DNA from: Pontederia crassipes
Taxonomy: Eukaryota > Streptophyta > Magnoliopsida > Commelinales > Pontederiaceae
DNA: 64,000 nt
Assembly: GCA_030549335.1 (NCBI GenBank)
Contig: CM060191.1
Location: forward strand, 1,741,001-1,805,000
Direction of reading: 5' to 3'
In this document: positions 1 through 11,872 of the stretch, one piece after another
Layout: every line of letters starts with the position of its first letter
Position numbering within the stretch: the stretch's first letter is position 1
Program-made: the position numbers and the translations under genes
The notes under the pieces: generated by a model
Database searches by the model: none
What the model saw: only the letters and a program-made list of their open reading frames with translations
What the model was told of the DNA's origin: nothing

Positions 1-123
1 TAGTTTTCCTCTAAAGAGCAAGCATATGAAGTTTTGGATAAAAGTTTAACTAAGATTAGTTGCTGCGATTTTGATTCATAACATCGTTCTTGTATCAAAT
101 TTTAATCATGGATTCATACTAGT

Positions 124-500
124 TTGCTTCAGAAATTTTCATTTGTTTATAGCGTGGATTTGTTAGTTTCCAAACACCAGAATTCTATTCGGTGTCATCT
201 TGGATAGTACTTCGGTCTATCCTCGTATCCTTTGTTTTCTTTATTCTCGTTAGATCCTGGTGCTGTGCCAGATGTTTAGTCTTCTTTGCTGTACTTATTA
301 ATGTTCTACATATGTGCATCTAAAGAACTCCACCTATATTTTATAGCCGGTCCCAAGCCCGGATAAAGGAGGAGAGTTGTGTTAGGCCCCGATAGCCAGC
401 ATAAAATCATGTCGAATCTTATGAACATGGATCAACGAATAGTGTCGTATGATCCATGTAGCCGACCCCACCTAGTGGGATAAGGCTTTGTTGTTGTTGT
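124..500 (+). mobile_element. Au-like SINE with extra 5' sequence, in MEB-like gene intron
   Basis: A perfect 12-bp direct repeat, attcatactagt, lies at 112-123 and 501-512. Between them, 326-500 is a complete SINE copy (starts aactccacctat, contains the CCCGGATAAAGGAGGAG block, ends in (TTG)n) matching four other copies in the window. The first 202 bp (124-325) are not part of the SINE seen elsewhere. The 3' block and TTG tail are those of plant Au SINEs. Confidence 0.7.
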
Positions 501-827
501 ATTCATACTAGTCATAATATCCATTCCTCTCCGTTACTGTTATCATTAAATTGCTGCATCACTCATTTGTATCTCTTAAGACAACTGGCTTCTGTTCTGG
601 TGCGCATTCATGCCAACCTGTACTGCATACACTGACATAAACCCCAGTTTGTTCACCACTATCTCTTTGGACAAAACAGAAATTGAAGAAAGTTGCATCA
701 AAAGATGAGAGTAAATTGTAGTTCTAATTTCAGCACTGATGCTGTCTAGTTATATTAACCTAACCTGTCATTATTAGTTTGATGGTCATGATTTGTCTAA
801 ATATATAAGCAATTACCTTTTTGTTAG

Positions 828-3800
828 AGGATAAATCATGTGCCTTCTGTGCTTCCTGTTCAAGGATGTGGGAGGGTAAGAACTTGTGTAAGCAGACTTT
901 TTCTGAGTTACCAAAAGAACAACTTAACTTTTGTTCCAAGGCTTGCCCGAATTATTATTACCCATTTGTCAAGGAAAAAAGTAACCTTTCTGCTGTTCTC
1001 CACTCTGCCTTAGTACTAGGTTTCAGCACTTATATGGCACATATATGTTTGTGAAGACAAATATAAATGCATATGCACATTTTTTTTGAGAAGAATGCAT
1101 ATGCACATTGACAACCTGGTTCATGATAACTAACTGATAAATTATATAGTTTAGTGTTTAAGAATAAGATCAAGCTTCAAATATGCTTTAATGCAGTAAA
1201 ATTACATTTTGGTCCTGAAACAGCAGATGGGCTAGCAAAGATTATGCTAATTGTTATCTAATGCTATTTATTCAGGAAAGGACATAATCCAGCATGTAAA
1301 AAAGGTTTCTCAAAGTACCCAAATAATTCGTGGTTCAGGAGCAAGTGATGCTACAACTGAGGTCCTGATTGATGTGTCTGGAGACTCTGGACAAAATGAT
1401 CGAGATGCTGGACGGACTGGAAGAAACAATGAATGGGATGTACTGAAAAGCATCGTCTATGGAGGTTTGGTTGAATCTATTACAAGCCTAGGCATTGTAT
1501 CAGCAGCAGCTGGAACCAATGCTTCGACATGTAAGTTCAAAGATCTTTTTTATTATGACAAAACCATATTGTGCGGTACAATATCTAAAGTTGAATATTC
1601 TATTATTGTCTTGAAGACTGATATTAAATTACATTCTGGATTATCCAAGTTGCAATTCTTTGTTTTGGGGTGTTTCCTACTCATGTTGTTGAATGGTAAC
1701 TCTTCAAATGATGAGAATTTATAAGTCATATAATACTTGATAAGAATTCATATTTATTTTATATTAGCTAACTAAACTTTTATAAATGCTATTCACACCA
1801 GGATCCTGTGGCTAATGATGTTTTGATATAGAAGGAAAGACCCTACTCATCTGAAGTTTTTTACTGGAATAAAGTATTCATTATGTTATGCCCCCTTCAT
1901 TATCGCAAAATAGCATCTTGCATTCAGAAAGTTAAAATGATTAAAAGATGCTCATTAGGAATATCATCTTATATTCATGGGAAATGGTTGACCATTGTGA
2001 GAAAATGGTTGATTACTGAATCAATGCTTAGATTCACCCATCTAGGTGTTAATTTCAACATGGAAGACTCTCTCGTGATTAGTGTGCAATTTGGAGGAAA
2101 CATTCATCAGCCAGACTACAAAAAGTTATACAGAAGTTTAAACATTATTCATGTTTTACTAAAAGGAAAATTAAAAATATACATTTTATGTTTCTACCAA
2201 CAAAGTTTTGTATATCTAATTAGTGGGTTTTGTGGCTTGCATTTCTGATCCTGCGTTCTGTTCTGTTATTTGGGATTGACAATTTTTCCATTGCTCTCAT
2301 GTAGTGAATATTTTTGCATTGGGTCTAGCAAATCTGATTGGTGGGCTATTCTTGATTATTCATAATGTAAGTTTGTCTTCTCTGCAGGCAGTTTCAATTA
2401 GTAATTATAGTTAGAGATGTATTTTCTTGGTTTCTTGCATTTATCATTTACCTATGACCAAATGAAAATAAAGTTTTTTTGTGTACAGTTCGTATCTCTA
2501 TACAAAAAACATTTAGTTTTTAAATTTCTAGGCTAGTTCAAGTTCTAGCTCTTTCTCAAAAATATTCTAATTCTAACTAAATTCCAATAGGCTCATTCTA
2601 GAGTTATCTTATGGTTTCCAAAAAGAAAACAGAACTGATGAGTAGCTTATAGTCATTAATGAGCTTACAAAAGCCATCATTATAATTCTGTGTAATATCT
2701 TTAACTGCATTTTATTCCGTTATTGTCGATGTAAGAGTTTGACTAGAATTTCTATTGAAGTTTAAATTTGAAGTGAGATCTGTGGCCTATTTGACTAGAA
2801 CTCTATTTTCCTATTTTTTAAGAATTCTGTTTTCCTATTTGGTTAGGGACTTAGGGTTTTGTTTATCACTCAAATTCCCATATTCCCAGATGGGGTAGGA
2901 ATCCAGAATTTAAGAAGGCATAAATAAGGGTAGTATGCTTTGTAATTCTTCTTATCCTCTTGGATGTGGTGTCACTTGACTTTTATCCCATTGTCATGGT
3001 TTCAAGTGCCCCATTACTGACGGTACCAGCAGTTAGAGAGAACTAACATTCTGGATAAATCTTAAGATACAGCTGTAGTGGTGTCAGATGTGTTTGGTCA
3101 TAACCTGATAAAAAACAGATTCATTATGTTGGACATAACACTGACATCCATAACTGCTTTGGTTCCTCTTGACATCCTTCCATAGGGTCTAAGAAGTTTA
3201 CATAGACAAGTGGGTTTTTCTTTTGACACCTGGCAGTGGTGGTGTGAAGTTATTCTTGGAAGGATTGGAGCAATAAAAAAACAGTTTTAATTAAGTACAA
3301 ATTCCTTAAAAATGTAGTTCCTGATGAAGTTTGGGGTGCTTAGTTCTTACACTTGGAATTTTTTTATCCTACAGCTTTTTGATTTGAGAGCTGATCAAGA
3401 TGAAGCTACTGATCAAAAGGATGAGCGCATTGGTCGACACTGGGAACTGCTTGGCCAGAGAAAAAATTTCCGCCTGCACGTTTTTGTCGCTGTAACATCA
3501 TATATATTATTTGGACTGCTCCCACCTGTGGTGTATGGCTTCTCGTTTAGGAAAAGTGACAACAAGGAATATAAGATCATAGCGGTTGCGGCTTCAGCTC
3601 TTCTTTGCATTGCTCTACTAGCTATAGGGAAGGCTCATGTTAAGAAACAGGCATACCTCAAGTCTCTCTTCTACTACCTGTCTCTTGGAGTGACAGCGTC
3701 TGGCATTTCTTATTTTGCGGGGATACTGATCGATAGGCTTCTGGAGGAATTGGGTCTGTTCGGACAAAACACAGATGCCTCGTCACCTCCCACCGTAACA

Positions 3801-3845
3801 TATCAAGGTGTAAGTTCGACCAAACCTGCATGGGCTTCTTACTGA
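828..3845 (+). CDS. Membrane protein of ER body-like (VIT/CCC1 family), 3' part
   Basis: Four exons join in frame: 828-980, 1276-1530, 2305-2366 and 3375-3845, each with AG acceptors and GT donors. The first begins after an intron that starts outside the window, so the N-terminus is missing. Exon 828-980 is cysteine-rich (CAFCASC, then spaced Cys). Exon 1276-1530 is acidic and then enters a membrane segment with NEWDVLKSIVYGGLVESIT. Exon 2305-2366 supplies another hydrophobic stretch (NIFALGLANLIGGLFLIIHN). The last exon has an RIGRHWELLGQRKNFRLH linker and three more hydrophobic helices. The VIT/CCC1 fold and this Cys-rich plus acidic layout are known from plant MEB1/MEB2 proteins, which sit in the ER membrane and are proposed iron/manganese transporters. 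Function here is inferred from the family. Family call fairly sure; exact orthology not. Confidence 0.75.
1066..1109 (-). repeat. 12-bp oligo(T) insertion with 16-bp target-site repeat
   Basis: The 16-mer aatgcatatgcacatt occurs at 1066-1081 and again at 1094-1109, separated only by ttttttgagaag. On the minus strand the insert reads CTTCTCAAAAAA, which resembles the last bases of the LINE tails found elsewhere in the window. Interpreted as an extremely 5'-truncated retroposon; it lies in an intron of the MEB-like gene. Confidence 0.6.
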
Positions 3846-4708
3846 AATCCAATCTCAGAATTCAGTTGAGCCTTCTATGATAGATGAGATGAAATGAAAG
3901 GAAGTATAAGCGATGGAAGTAAGCTGCTGATTTTCAGAGAAACCATCCAGATACATGCACAATAGAAAAGATCAGATAATCACCTCCTAAAGGAACAAGT
4001 TCTTCCTATTTTCATTACCATCTTCTTCTAGGGCATGAGCTGAGCATGACAATATTTTTGGTCCTTGAACTTTCTTTGCAAATAAAGAGTCTCGTTATTT
4101 TTGTATCAACTGCAAATCAGATTTTTTTTTCATTGTCATGGATGTTGTAGGAAATGCTCATCTTCTGCAAGTTTCCATGTCCACAAGCATATACCTATTT
4201 TCATCATTTCCAATTGATCATTCACATCTATTTTATGACCATTTTTGTGATTGCACTCATCATATTGAATGGGCATTATTAGTTACTTCTCTTTTTCACC
4301 GGAGATTCCTATGCTTGAACATATTGATTCATTTTGCATATTTACACAACAACAAAGTTTTATCCTAGTAGGTGGGGTCGGCTAATTTTGCATATTTACA
4401 CAAGTCAGAAAAAAGATAATTTGAAAAAAAATCAAAAGATATATAAATTTCGAATCTACTTGTCAAATACTTGAAAGTTGAAACCTCCCTGTCAGGAACT
4501 AAATCTATTTTGAGATTCGGCAAATCTTGTTTTAATAATAAGAGTATTGAAAGTCAACATATATTTACTTTCCAAACGCACGTTAGATTCATGCATATCT
4601 ACGATGTGCAAATGCGAATCCGACATAAATTTACAAGTTATATAAATCCAATAAAACTTTAAGGAAAAAGAACAAAAAAAAGAAGAAAGAGGGGGCCATG
4701 TCTGCCGA
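3846..4708. other. Spacer between MEB-like gene and kinase
   Basis: AT-rich. It should hold the 3' UTR of the plus-strand MEB-like gene and, on its right side, the 3' UTR of the minus-strand kinase, since the two genes converge. An aataaa-like signal is visible near 4080. The only other structure seen is the SINE-tail insertion at 4331-4403. Confidence 0.5.
4331..4403 (-). mobile_element. 35-bp SINE-tail insertion with 19-bp target-site repeat
   Basis: The 19-mer attttgcatatttacacaa is found at 4331-4349 and 4385-4403. The 35 bp between (4350-4384) are the 3' end of the Au-like SINE in minus orientation: (CAA)n, then the block around ggtggggtcggcta. This is a complete insertion whose element was truncated to its tail. 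Confidence 0.8.
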
Positions 4709-5920
4709 TCAGCCCTTGTCTTCCGATGCTTCATCGACGGCCGAGATGGACGATCGCAACGCCCCCCTCAGCATCTGCCTCACCTCGGACATGATCGGCC
4801 GCACGCTGGGCTGCTCACCGACGCACCGCCCGGCGATCGCCACCACCTCCGCTGCCTCCTCCTCGTCGAACCCCCCCGCGTCCACCAGCTTCCTGTCCAC
4901 CAACTCCGTCGCGCCTCCTCCCTTGCCCATCCGCGCCTCCACCGCAGTTGTCAGCTTCACCACCCCCTCGCCGTCCGCCGCGACCGCCACCGCCCGCTGC
5001 CCCGTCACGAGCTCCAGAAGCAGCACTCCGAAGCTGTACACGTCGCTCTTCTTGGAGGCTACGCCGGTCCGGAGGAAGTGCGGGTCCGTGTACCCGGGCG
5101 ATCCCACCATCGGCCCCGCCGGCCGCCGGACCGCAGCCGAGAATCCGGACACGGCCGACCCGAAGTCGCATAGCTTCGGGTCCAACCGGCCATCCAGCAG
5201 CACGTTGGCCGACGTCACGTCCCCGTGTACCACCGCTGACCGCAGCTCCCCCTCCTCGTGCAAGTACTCCAGCGCGCGCGCGACCTCGTGCGCGATTCGC
5301 ATGCGACGCCGCCACGTCAAGGACGACGGCGCAGCTGCGGAGTCTCCGCCACCGTGGAGGTGGCGGTGGAGGGTGCCGTTCGGAGCGAGCTCGAGGACGA
5401 GTGCGCCGGCGTCGTCGGAGTAGCCGAGCAGGCGAACGATGCGGGGGTGCCGGACGCGGAGCAGCACGTCGAGCTCCCGCAGGAACGAGCGGCCGCCGCC
5501 CGCTACGTATAACTTGAGAGCTGCATCGAAGGACGGGGTGCCGCACGAGTCCGGGAGGTGGGCGCGATAGACGGTGCTGAACCCTCCCTCTCCGATGACG
5601 TCAGAGGGCGCGAGTCCGGCGACGAAGGCGTCCATCTCGTCCTGCTCGTACTTGCGGACGGAGTGGTGCACCACGTCGTCGACGTAGTGGACGAAGCCTT
5701 GCTTGGCGACGGCGTCTTTCTCTGCGGCCTCTTCGTCGGTGGGATCAGAAGTGGCGGCGGCGGCGGCGCGCCTACGGATGAGTTTGAAGTAGATGAACAT
5801 GGCGATGGAGATGGAGAACAGAAGGACGACCAAGGCGACGGCGGCGGCAACGAGGACGAGCGCCAAAGAACGAGCCATCGGTGGCTGGCCGTGGCCGGCC
5901 GTGGTCTCGTTCTGGTGCAA
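4709..5920 (-). CDS. Receptor-like (cytoplasmic) protein kinase, single exon
   Basis: A 403-residue Ser/Thr kinase in one GC-rich exon. Residues about 18-46 form one membrane span followed by a basic RRR stop-transfer; there is no real extracellular domain. The kinase domain starts near residue 106: glycine loop GEGGFSTVY (111-118), ATP lysine in ALKLY (Lys136), catalytic loop HGDVTSANVLL (232-242), DFG (252-254), and the activation/P+1 region GSPGYTDPHFLRTG. The loop has HGD instead of HRD, so this is a non-RD kinase, although Asp234 and Asn239 are kept. It most resembles the plant At1g33260-type receptor-like kinases. Met15 (MARSLAL) is an alternative start just before the membrane span. 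Likely plasma-membrane signalling; ligand and substrate cannot be inferred. Convergent with the MEB-like gene. Family call sure, subfamily less so. Confidence 0.88.
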   Translation of the reverse strand: MHQNETTAGHGQPPMARSLALVLVAAAVALVVLLFSISIAMFIYFKLIRRRAAAAATSDPTDEEAAEKDAVAKQGFVHYVDDVVHHSVRKYEQDEMDAFVAGLAPSDVIGEGGFSTVYRAHLPDSCGTPSFDAALKLYVAGGGRSFLRELDVLLRVRHPRIVRLLGYSDDAGALVLELAPNGTLHRHLHGGGDSAAAPSSLTWRRRMRIAHEVARALEYLHEEGELRSAVVHGDVTSANVLLDGRLDPKLCDFGSAVSGFSAAVRRPAGPMVGSPGYTDPHFLRTGVASKKSDVYSFGVLLLELVTGQRAVAVAADGEGVVKLTTAVEARMGKGGGATELVDRKLVDAGGFDEEEAAEVVAIAGRCVGEQPSVRPIMSEVRQMLRGALRSSISAVDEASEDKG

Positions 5921-6410
5921 TGTGTAAGCTATGAAGGTGTTTCCTTTCGGGACATGGATATATCAAGTGGCCACTTGATTGATTTATTTATTTATTTCAA
6001 TTTTTCGGTCAAAATAGTACTACAAGTTTTTGATAATGGCCGAAAGGAGGGAAGAAAATAAAATAGAAAAAACTACACGTTTTTAACCAAAAATATAATG
6101 TGTATTAACTTCAAGTTTAATGGAAGAACAGTGAAAAAAATATGAAATAGTTATACCATTCTAATAATAATGGATTTAATGATTAAAATTAACTTCCTAA
6201 ATAAGTAATCGATTGACATAAATATTGAATTTATTATATGAGGTTAATGAGTGGACGCCTCAATAAATGTACATTAAGATGAAGATACAAATGTGAACTA
6301 CTAATCTTCAATATGAAAAATGGCCCTGGATTTAATATATAAATATTTCTGATATCAATCCAACAACGAATGTTTTATTAGTGAGTGGGGCATATAAATG
6401 GATTCGTCAT

Positions 6411-6520
<110 letters not shown>

Positions 6521-7275
6521 GTTTATCATATGTGATATGTCTAGTATTGGAAAATAGTACTATTAAATGGACTGAACCGGATGGTGGTTCGGTTCAATCG
6601 TGAAAGGAAGATATATAGGTCTGGTTTGATTTCTCATCAAAATTGGAAATAGAAAGAAACAAATTTTCTAAAAACAATAAAATAATTAAAATAAAGGACT
6701 AGAAAAATATGGAAATATTTTATAATGGAACAGAACATCTTATAAAGGACACAAAAAAGATGAAAGAGTTTATGAAGAAAAAAAAAGAAAATGTTAAGAG
6801 GATGAAATGAAAGGAAAAAAATAAAAGGAAATATGTTAAGATGATAACAAAATTACAAAAAAAATCCTATTATTGATATATTTTATAAAATAAAATTACT
6901 ATCGTAACCTAAATAGTTCCCGTCCCAAACTCTTATAAATGATATGATAATTGTATAAAAAACGAGTCCAACTAAGTTAGCAAGAGGTCAGTCGAACAAT
7001 TTGAACGTTGTTCCGATTGTCAAGCCAGTCTGACTTTTGGGTCTAATTTTTAAAACATTGTGAATAAAATCAATTCAACTTGAGAATTAGATCATTTTTG
7101 TCTACCGATTGTGATGCTTTTTAAGATGTTATCTTTTCTTTATAACATAGGTCAACCAATTATTATCGGTTGATTCATAAGTAAAAATGATTCACCACAT
7201 CTCACACAAAATTAACTCTAGGTATCCATATTTTTAAGAGTTAGTATTAATGAAGAATGGACCCATGTTTTATTA

Positions 7276-7277
<2 letters not shown>

Positions 7278-7363
<86 letters not shown>
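7278..7363. repeat. Compound (TA)n(GA)n microsatellite
   Basis: About 29 TA units pass directly into about 13 GA units with no break. Confidence 0.95.
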
Positions 7364-7366
<3 letters not shown>

Positions 7367-8595
7367 CATTGATGTGATCAGGAACTAATTACGAATGAAA
7401 TGGCACCCCACATGTTTGTTTCAAATTTTAATACTCAAAGGAGGAGACCCCCCTTCCATTTTTATTCCCCTTGTTTAATGAAACGATGGACAAAACCAAA
7501 ATGTATATTGTTTTTGTGCTGGTGCACCACCTTGTTCTCCACTCTTCTCTTTGTCAGTGTCGGCAGCCAAAAATGGACACACTAACAAATCCATGCAAGT
7601 GAAACATGATTAAAAATAAAAAAAGGCAGATATAGAACAAGGAAAAGAAAAAAAAGAGAGAGAAATTAACAGAAATATTACATTAGAAAAAATATTCCCA
7701 TCAAAAAATAAAAAGGAGAAGATATATAAAAGAAACTATATATTTGTTTCAATAAAATTATGTTGCACTCGAGTTCTACTTTTTTCTTTCTTGTATTTTA
7801 AAACTACATTATCCTGATCTGAAGGCAAAATAATAATAATAAATTAAAAGGAACATTTACCTCCATAGCCTTTCTCATTATTACAAGCATTCACTTTTTT
7901 GTTTTATAATTACTCTTTATGATATATATATATTGCCATAAATTATGCTCTTAAATATCTAGGAGTTAGACACGAATTAAAACAATGATATCACCTTCTT
8001 CACACTCCAAAATTATTCTGGGATGTTCGATTTAGCTTGACAAAACAACTCCACTATCTTTTTCTGATTAGTTTGTTCTATGGAGCGAATTTTATCCAAT
8101 TGCGACAGACAGACAACCAGACAGCAAGCAAGCAAGCAAGCGTGCATTTTTGTGATCAACAATTAATAATAAGCGAGATGCACGAGTGGAATTCATTGAC
8201 GATGACATCTCACAATTTGTGACCTCGTGAGATTAAAAATAAACTTAGGACATATATAATGTATGTATCTCCGTTGGTGATGTATGAATTAACAGAAAAA
8301 AAAATGGAGCGGTTCCCATGTAAACATCAACCTGTGGGTCCTTTTTTTCTTCTTTTTTTTAACTTACTGGAACTGCTTTGTTCCCATATCCCTTTCTTCT
8401 TTCTTTCTTTCCTTTCCTTTTTTTTTTATTTATTTATTGTGGTCTTGTATTGTTCATGATTGCATCGCTTTGTGCTTGTCAATATATAGCCATTAGCCAA
8501 TGAAGTTTTAGTGCACGCCATAATTTAATTTAGTGCAAATGGAAAGAACGATTGAATAGTAGGATGTTGGAGCATCCATGTCAGAAAGTAACATC

Positions 8596-8710
<115 letters not shown>

Positions 8711-9865
8711 TTGTTATTATTATTAATCAACAGGCCATAATTCAATTACTTGATAACCAAGAAAATGGATTTAACGAAAAAGATTGGATATCATCCAAAG
8801 TATTACGAATATAAAAGTATTATTACCATTTAAATAATCTAGATTATATGGAGTCGGATAGGATGATAAGATGGATTAGATAATCGTCATGTCTTTCAAT
8901 TCCGTCGGCGTCTCAAAGGAATTTTGTCCTCAGCGTTAGTTGGAACGGAGCTGTACGTCAAAAATGCTGCAATATCAAAATTTGGTTGCATGACATTAAG
9001 CACAAAAAATAATGTGGAGGACAAAATCTAAAGATATATGACTGGACTGGTACATATTTGTGTTTGTGATATATAATAATTATGCAACGGATATACAAAA
9101 CCATACGTAGAAATATATAATTTAATCATGTGAACTCTAAGACGAGAAGTTAGTGCTTTGATTATATAGAGTGGTTGGGTATGTGCATGTCACAATGGTT
9201 CCTTTTATAACATCAATCAGTCGCAATTGATTAATGGTGGCATGGAGGTGAACAGGAACAAGAAATGGTCTTGCATGCACACAATTATGATGAAGCATAA
9301 AGAAATTGAGAGATTCATATGTAGAAGGCGATATTTAAACCTCCGAAGAAGTACGGGCATGACCACTCTAGCACTTGTAGACTGAGGAGAACCGATAATT
9401 GGGGGATCAAAGCTCCCAAATGTGTCCTAATCCATCTTTAGGTATATATGTAACATCTGCAATGAATGTGACATGAGAGATATGAGAAGGATGATAAAGG
9501 AGATCCACGATGTTCAAGACCAACCCAACTTGGCAATTCTCACTAGAGGCATGATATTTGATGCCATGAGTATAAAAAATATCTACCATATACATATGTG
9601 TATAATATGTCTGTATGGAAAAGAAACAATTATACATACCTTAGACTTGGAAAAGACATTATGTACATGCTCTCCTATTACCAAATAACTAGACTACGCA
9701 AAGCAATTGCTTTCATGAAATGCTGAGGGGATTAATATCAATGATGATGGCTGACAATATAAATCATATAGATGAAAATTGATAGAGAAAAACGACACAC
9801 AAATAATATATTACTTAGAAAGCATGATACCAAGATTTAAAAAAACATGCAATTGGTAGCCCTGT

Positions 9866-10350
9866 TTCCTATTATCTGCAAGATAGAAAGTCATCAACAA
9901 TAACAACAACAAAGCCTTATCCCACTAAGATAGAAAGTCATTGAGAAAGTCATCATGAAGTAAAATTTAAGCACCCAAGGAAAATAAAGAATGAAGCACT
10001 TGAAAAATTAAATATATCACTTTCAATCATTGAGAAAAAAGTGGTCACTTTTAAAAGAAAAATAGATGTTTGTATTCTAAGTTGTAGAATCTGAAACGTA
10101 AATCTCTGGCTGAACACGAAGACAGAGAACCTTATGTTATGTCTATTTTTCCTATAATCTGCATGACAGAAAGCCATGAAGTAAAATTTAAGTAGCCAAG
10201 GAAAATAAAGAATGAAGCGCTTGAAAATTTAAATAAATCACTTTCCGTCACTGAGAAAAAAGTGGTCACTTTTAAAAGGAAAATAGATGTTCATATTCTA
10301 GTTGTAGAATCTGAAATGTAAATCTTTGGCTGCACAGAAGACAGAAAAGT
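9866..10350. repeat. Diverged tandem duplication, offset about 221 bp
   Basis: The segment from about 9866 to 10128 is repeated at about 10147-10346. Shared blocks include catgaagtaaaatttaag, ccaaggaaaataaagaatga, aaaaaagtggtcactttt and gttgtagaatctgaaa, with scattered substitutions. The left copy carries an extra SINE-tail insertion (9881-9941) that the right copy lacks, so that insertion came after the duplication. No coding content seen. Confidence 0.85.
9881..9941 (-). mobile_element. 33-bp SINE-tail insertion with 14-bp target-site repeat
   Basis: The 14-mer agatagaaagtcat occurs at 9881-9894 and 9928-9941. The 33 bp between are the Au-like SINE 3' end in minus orientation: a (CAA)n-like tract followed by aaagccttatcccacta. 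The right copy of the tandem duplication preserves the locus without the insert. Confidence 0.85.
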
Positions 10351-11872
10351 TCACCAATCCTAGTGTGCCTACTATTCCCTTGCTGCTAAAAACTTTTAAA
10401 CGGTTGACTAGATTTTACCCCTTCAAAAAAAGGTGCACATTGGCATTTGATGATCAAGGTTTCTATCATAAATTATTTTGATGGTGTTCACTTCCTCGGT
10501 GCTTTCATGACCTCAAAAAAGATTTCTCGTTGGGCGACCACAAAAGATTCCATGTTTGATTTCATGCCCGTCACATTCTTTTGATAACATTTTCCTTGAG
10601 GGGTTCTTTTGATAATATTTGACATTAAAGGGTTCGAGTGAGAAACTTTCAACCCTCTGCTACCATGCTCCTGAATAAATGACATGTCAACTATCATGTA
10701 TCTTAAATTGTCTATAAATTAGTCTGTTGAAACTATAATGGTAAAACAGGAAATACTGGGGGAACAGAAGTCAAGCCAGCTGACCATGAGGCAAAACCAC
10801 AGCCCCAAGATCTTTGGACCAATGCAAAAGGAAATCTCAATTTGCATATATCAGAATCACTGTAGAAATCTTAAAACAAAGCAATGAAACAGTTGAAAAC
10901 TTTTTACGATCATCTTCCACATTGTAGTCTTCAAGGTTCAGAAAAATTATGTCATATATATTGCTGAAAAGAAATAGAACATTCAGAGGCTGCCTCAAAA
11001 AAGAGGTTCTTTACTGCATTCAACAACAACAACAACAACAACAACAAAGCCTTATCTTTACTGCATTCAACAATTTCCAGTTTAAAATTACAATTTTTTC
11101 TTTCACAAATTCGTCACCCCTAGTCATGTTCAATACAAAAGTACAGACCAAGTATGGGCTTGTTATATTAAATTACTACAATAGTAAGGAGCAGTTATTA
11201 CAGTAATGCAATTAAAGAATGGTTTATAGAATGGCTTAATATACAGGTTCTTCCTAAAAGAAGGTTGAAAATACAGGAGCAACCAACTAATATTCAACAA
11301 ATACAAATAAAAGGGATCAGAAGAGTAAGCATTTTAAAAGATTTTAAGAGCCTAAGGTAGAAAGGGAAAGAAGGCTATGCATTGGCAATAACAGATTGAC
11401 TATTCACATTCAGGATAAGGAGTTATACAAGCCTCCATTGGCACATCCAAACAGCATCTGGGTCATCGTGTTGGCAATGAGGCAGTTGAGTATTTGAGTT
11501 ACAGGCTCCCTATTCATATAACACTCATGTGCCAGAGGTTTGAACCATATAACAGTCTGGTTCCTTTTTGCAGCCATTTTCAGCACATTCACTCAACTAC
11601 TGAACTGTCTCCCTCCATATTCTAAGATCATCCTGATGTAGAATAAGAATAAAATTACTCTAATCATTGGTCTTTAGCTATGGACATTTAGTATAGTCCA
11701 TTAGTTTAGTTTTTCTTATATTAGATTTCCTCTAATTAGGAACTTCTATTTTTGAGAAGGAAATTAACTTATATTAACTTTCCTTTTATTCAAATTTTCT
11801 TGTTATTTGGTACGAGTACTTAGAGCCCTATAAATATCCTCTATTGGTGGTATTAGAAAATAAAGTTGATTT
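10351..11872. other. Spacer without recognisable genes
   Basis: AT-rich, no ORF with a recognisable domain. The one clear structure is the SINE-tail insertion at 11008-11073. Confidence 0.5.
11008..11073 (-). mobile_element. 28-bp SINE-tail insertion with 19-bp target-site repeat
   Basis: The 19-mer tctttactgcattcaacaa occurs at 11008-11026 and 11055-11073. Between them is only a (CAA)n run plus agcctta, the last bases of the Au-like SINE in minus orientation. The final caa of the repeat could belong to the tail, so the true repeat is 16-19 bp. Confidence 0.8.

Noticed and set aside
1883..2248. 121-codon ORF in the MEB-like gene
   Set aside because: It lies wholly inside an intron whose flanking exons join in frame, and shows no domain.
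4815..5546. Long open frames overlapping the kinase gene on both strands
   Set aside because: They are Arg/Pro/Ala-rich products of the GC-rich kinase codons in other frames and have no domains.
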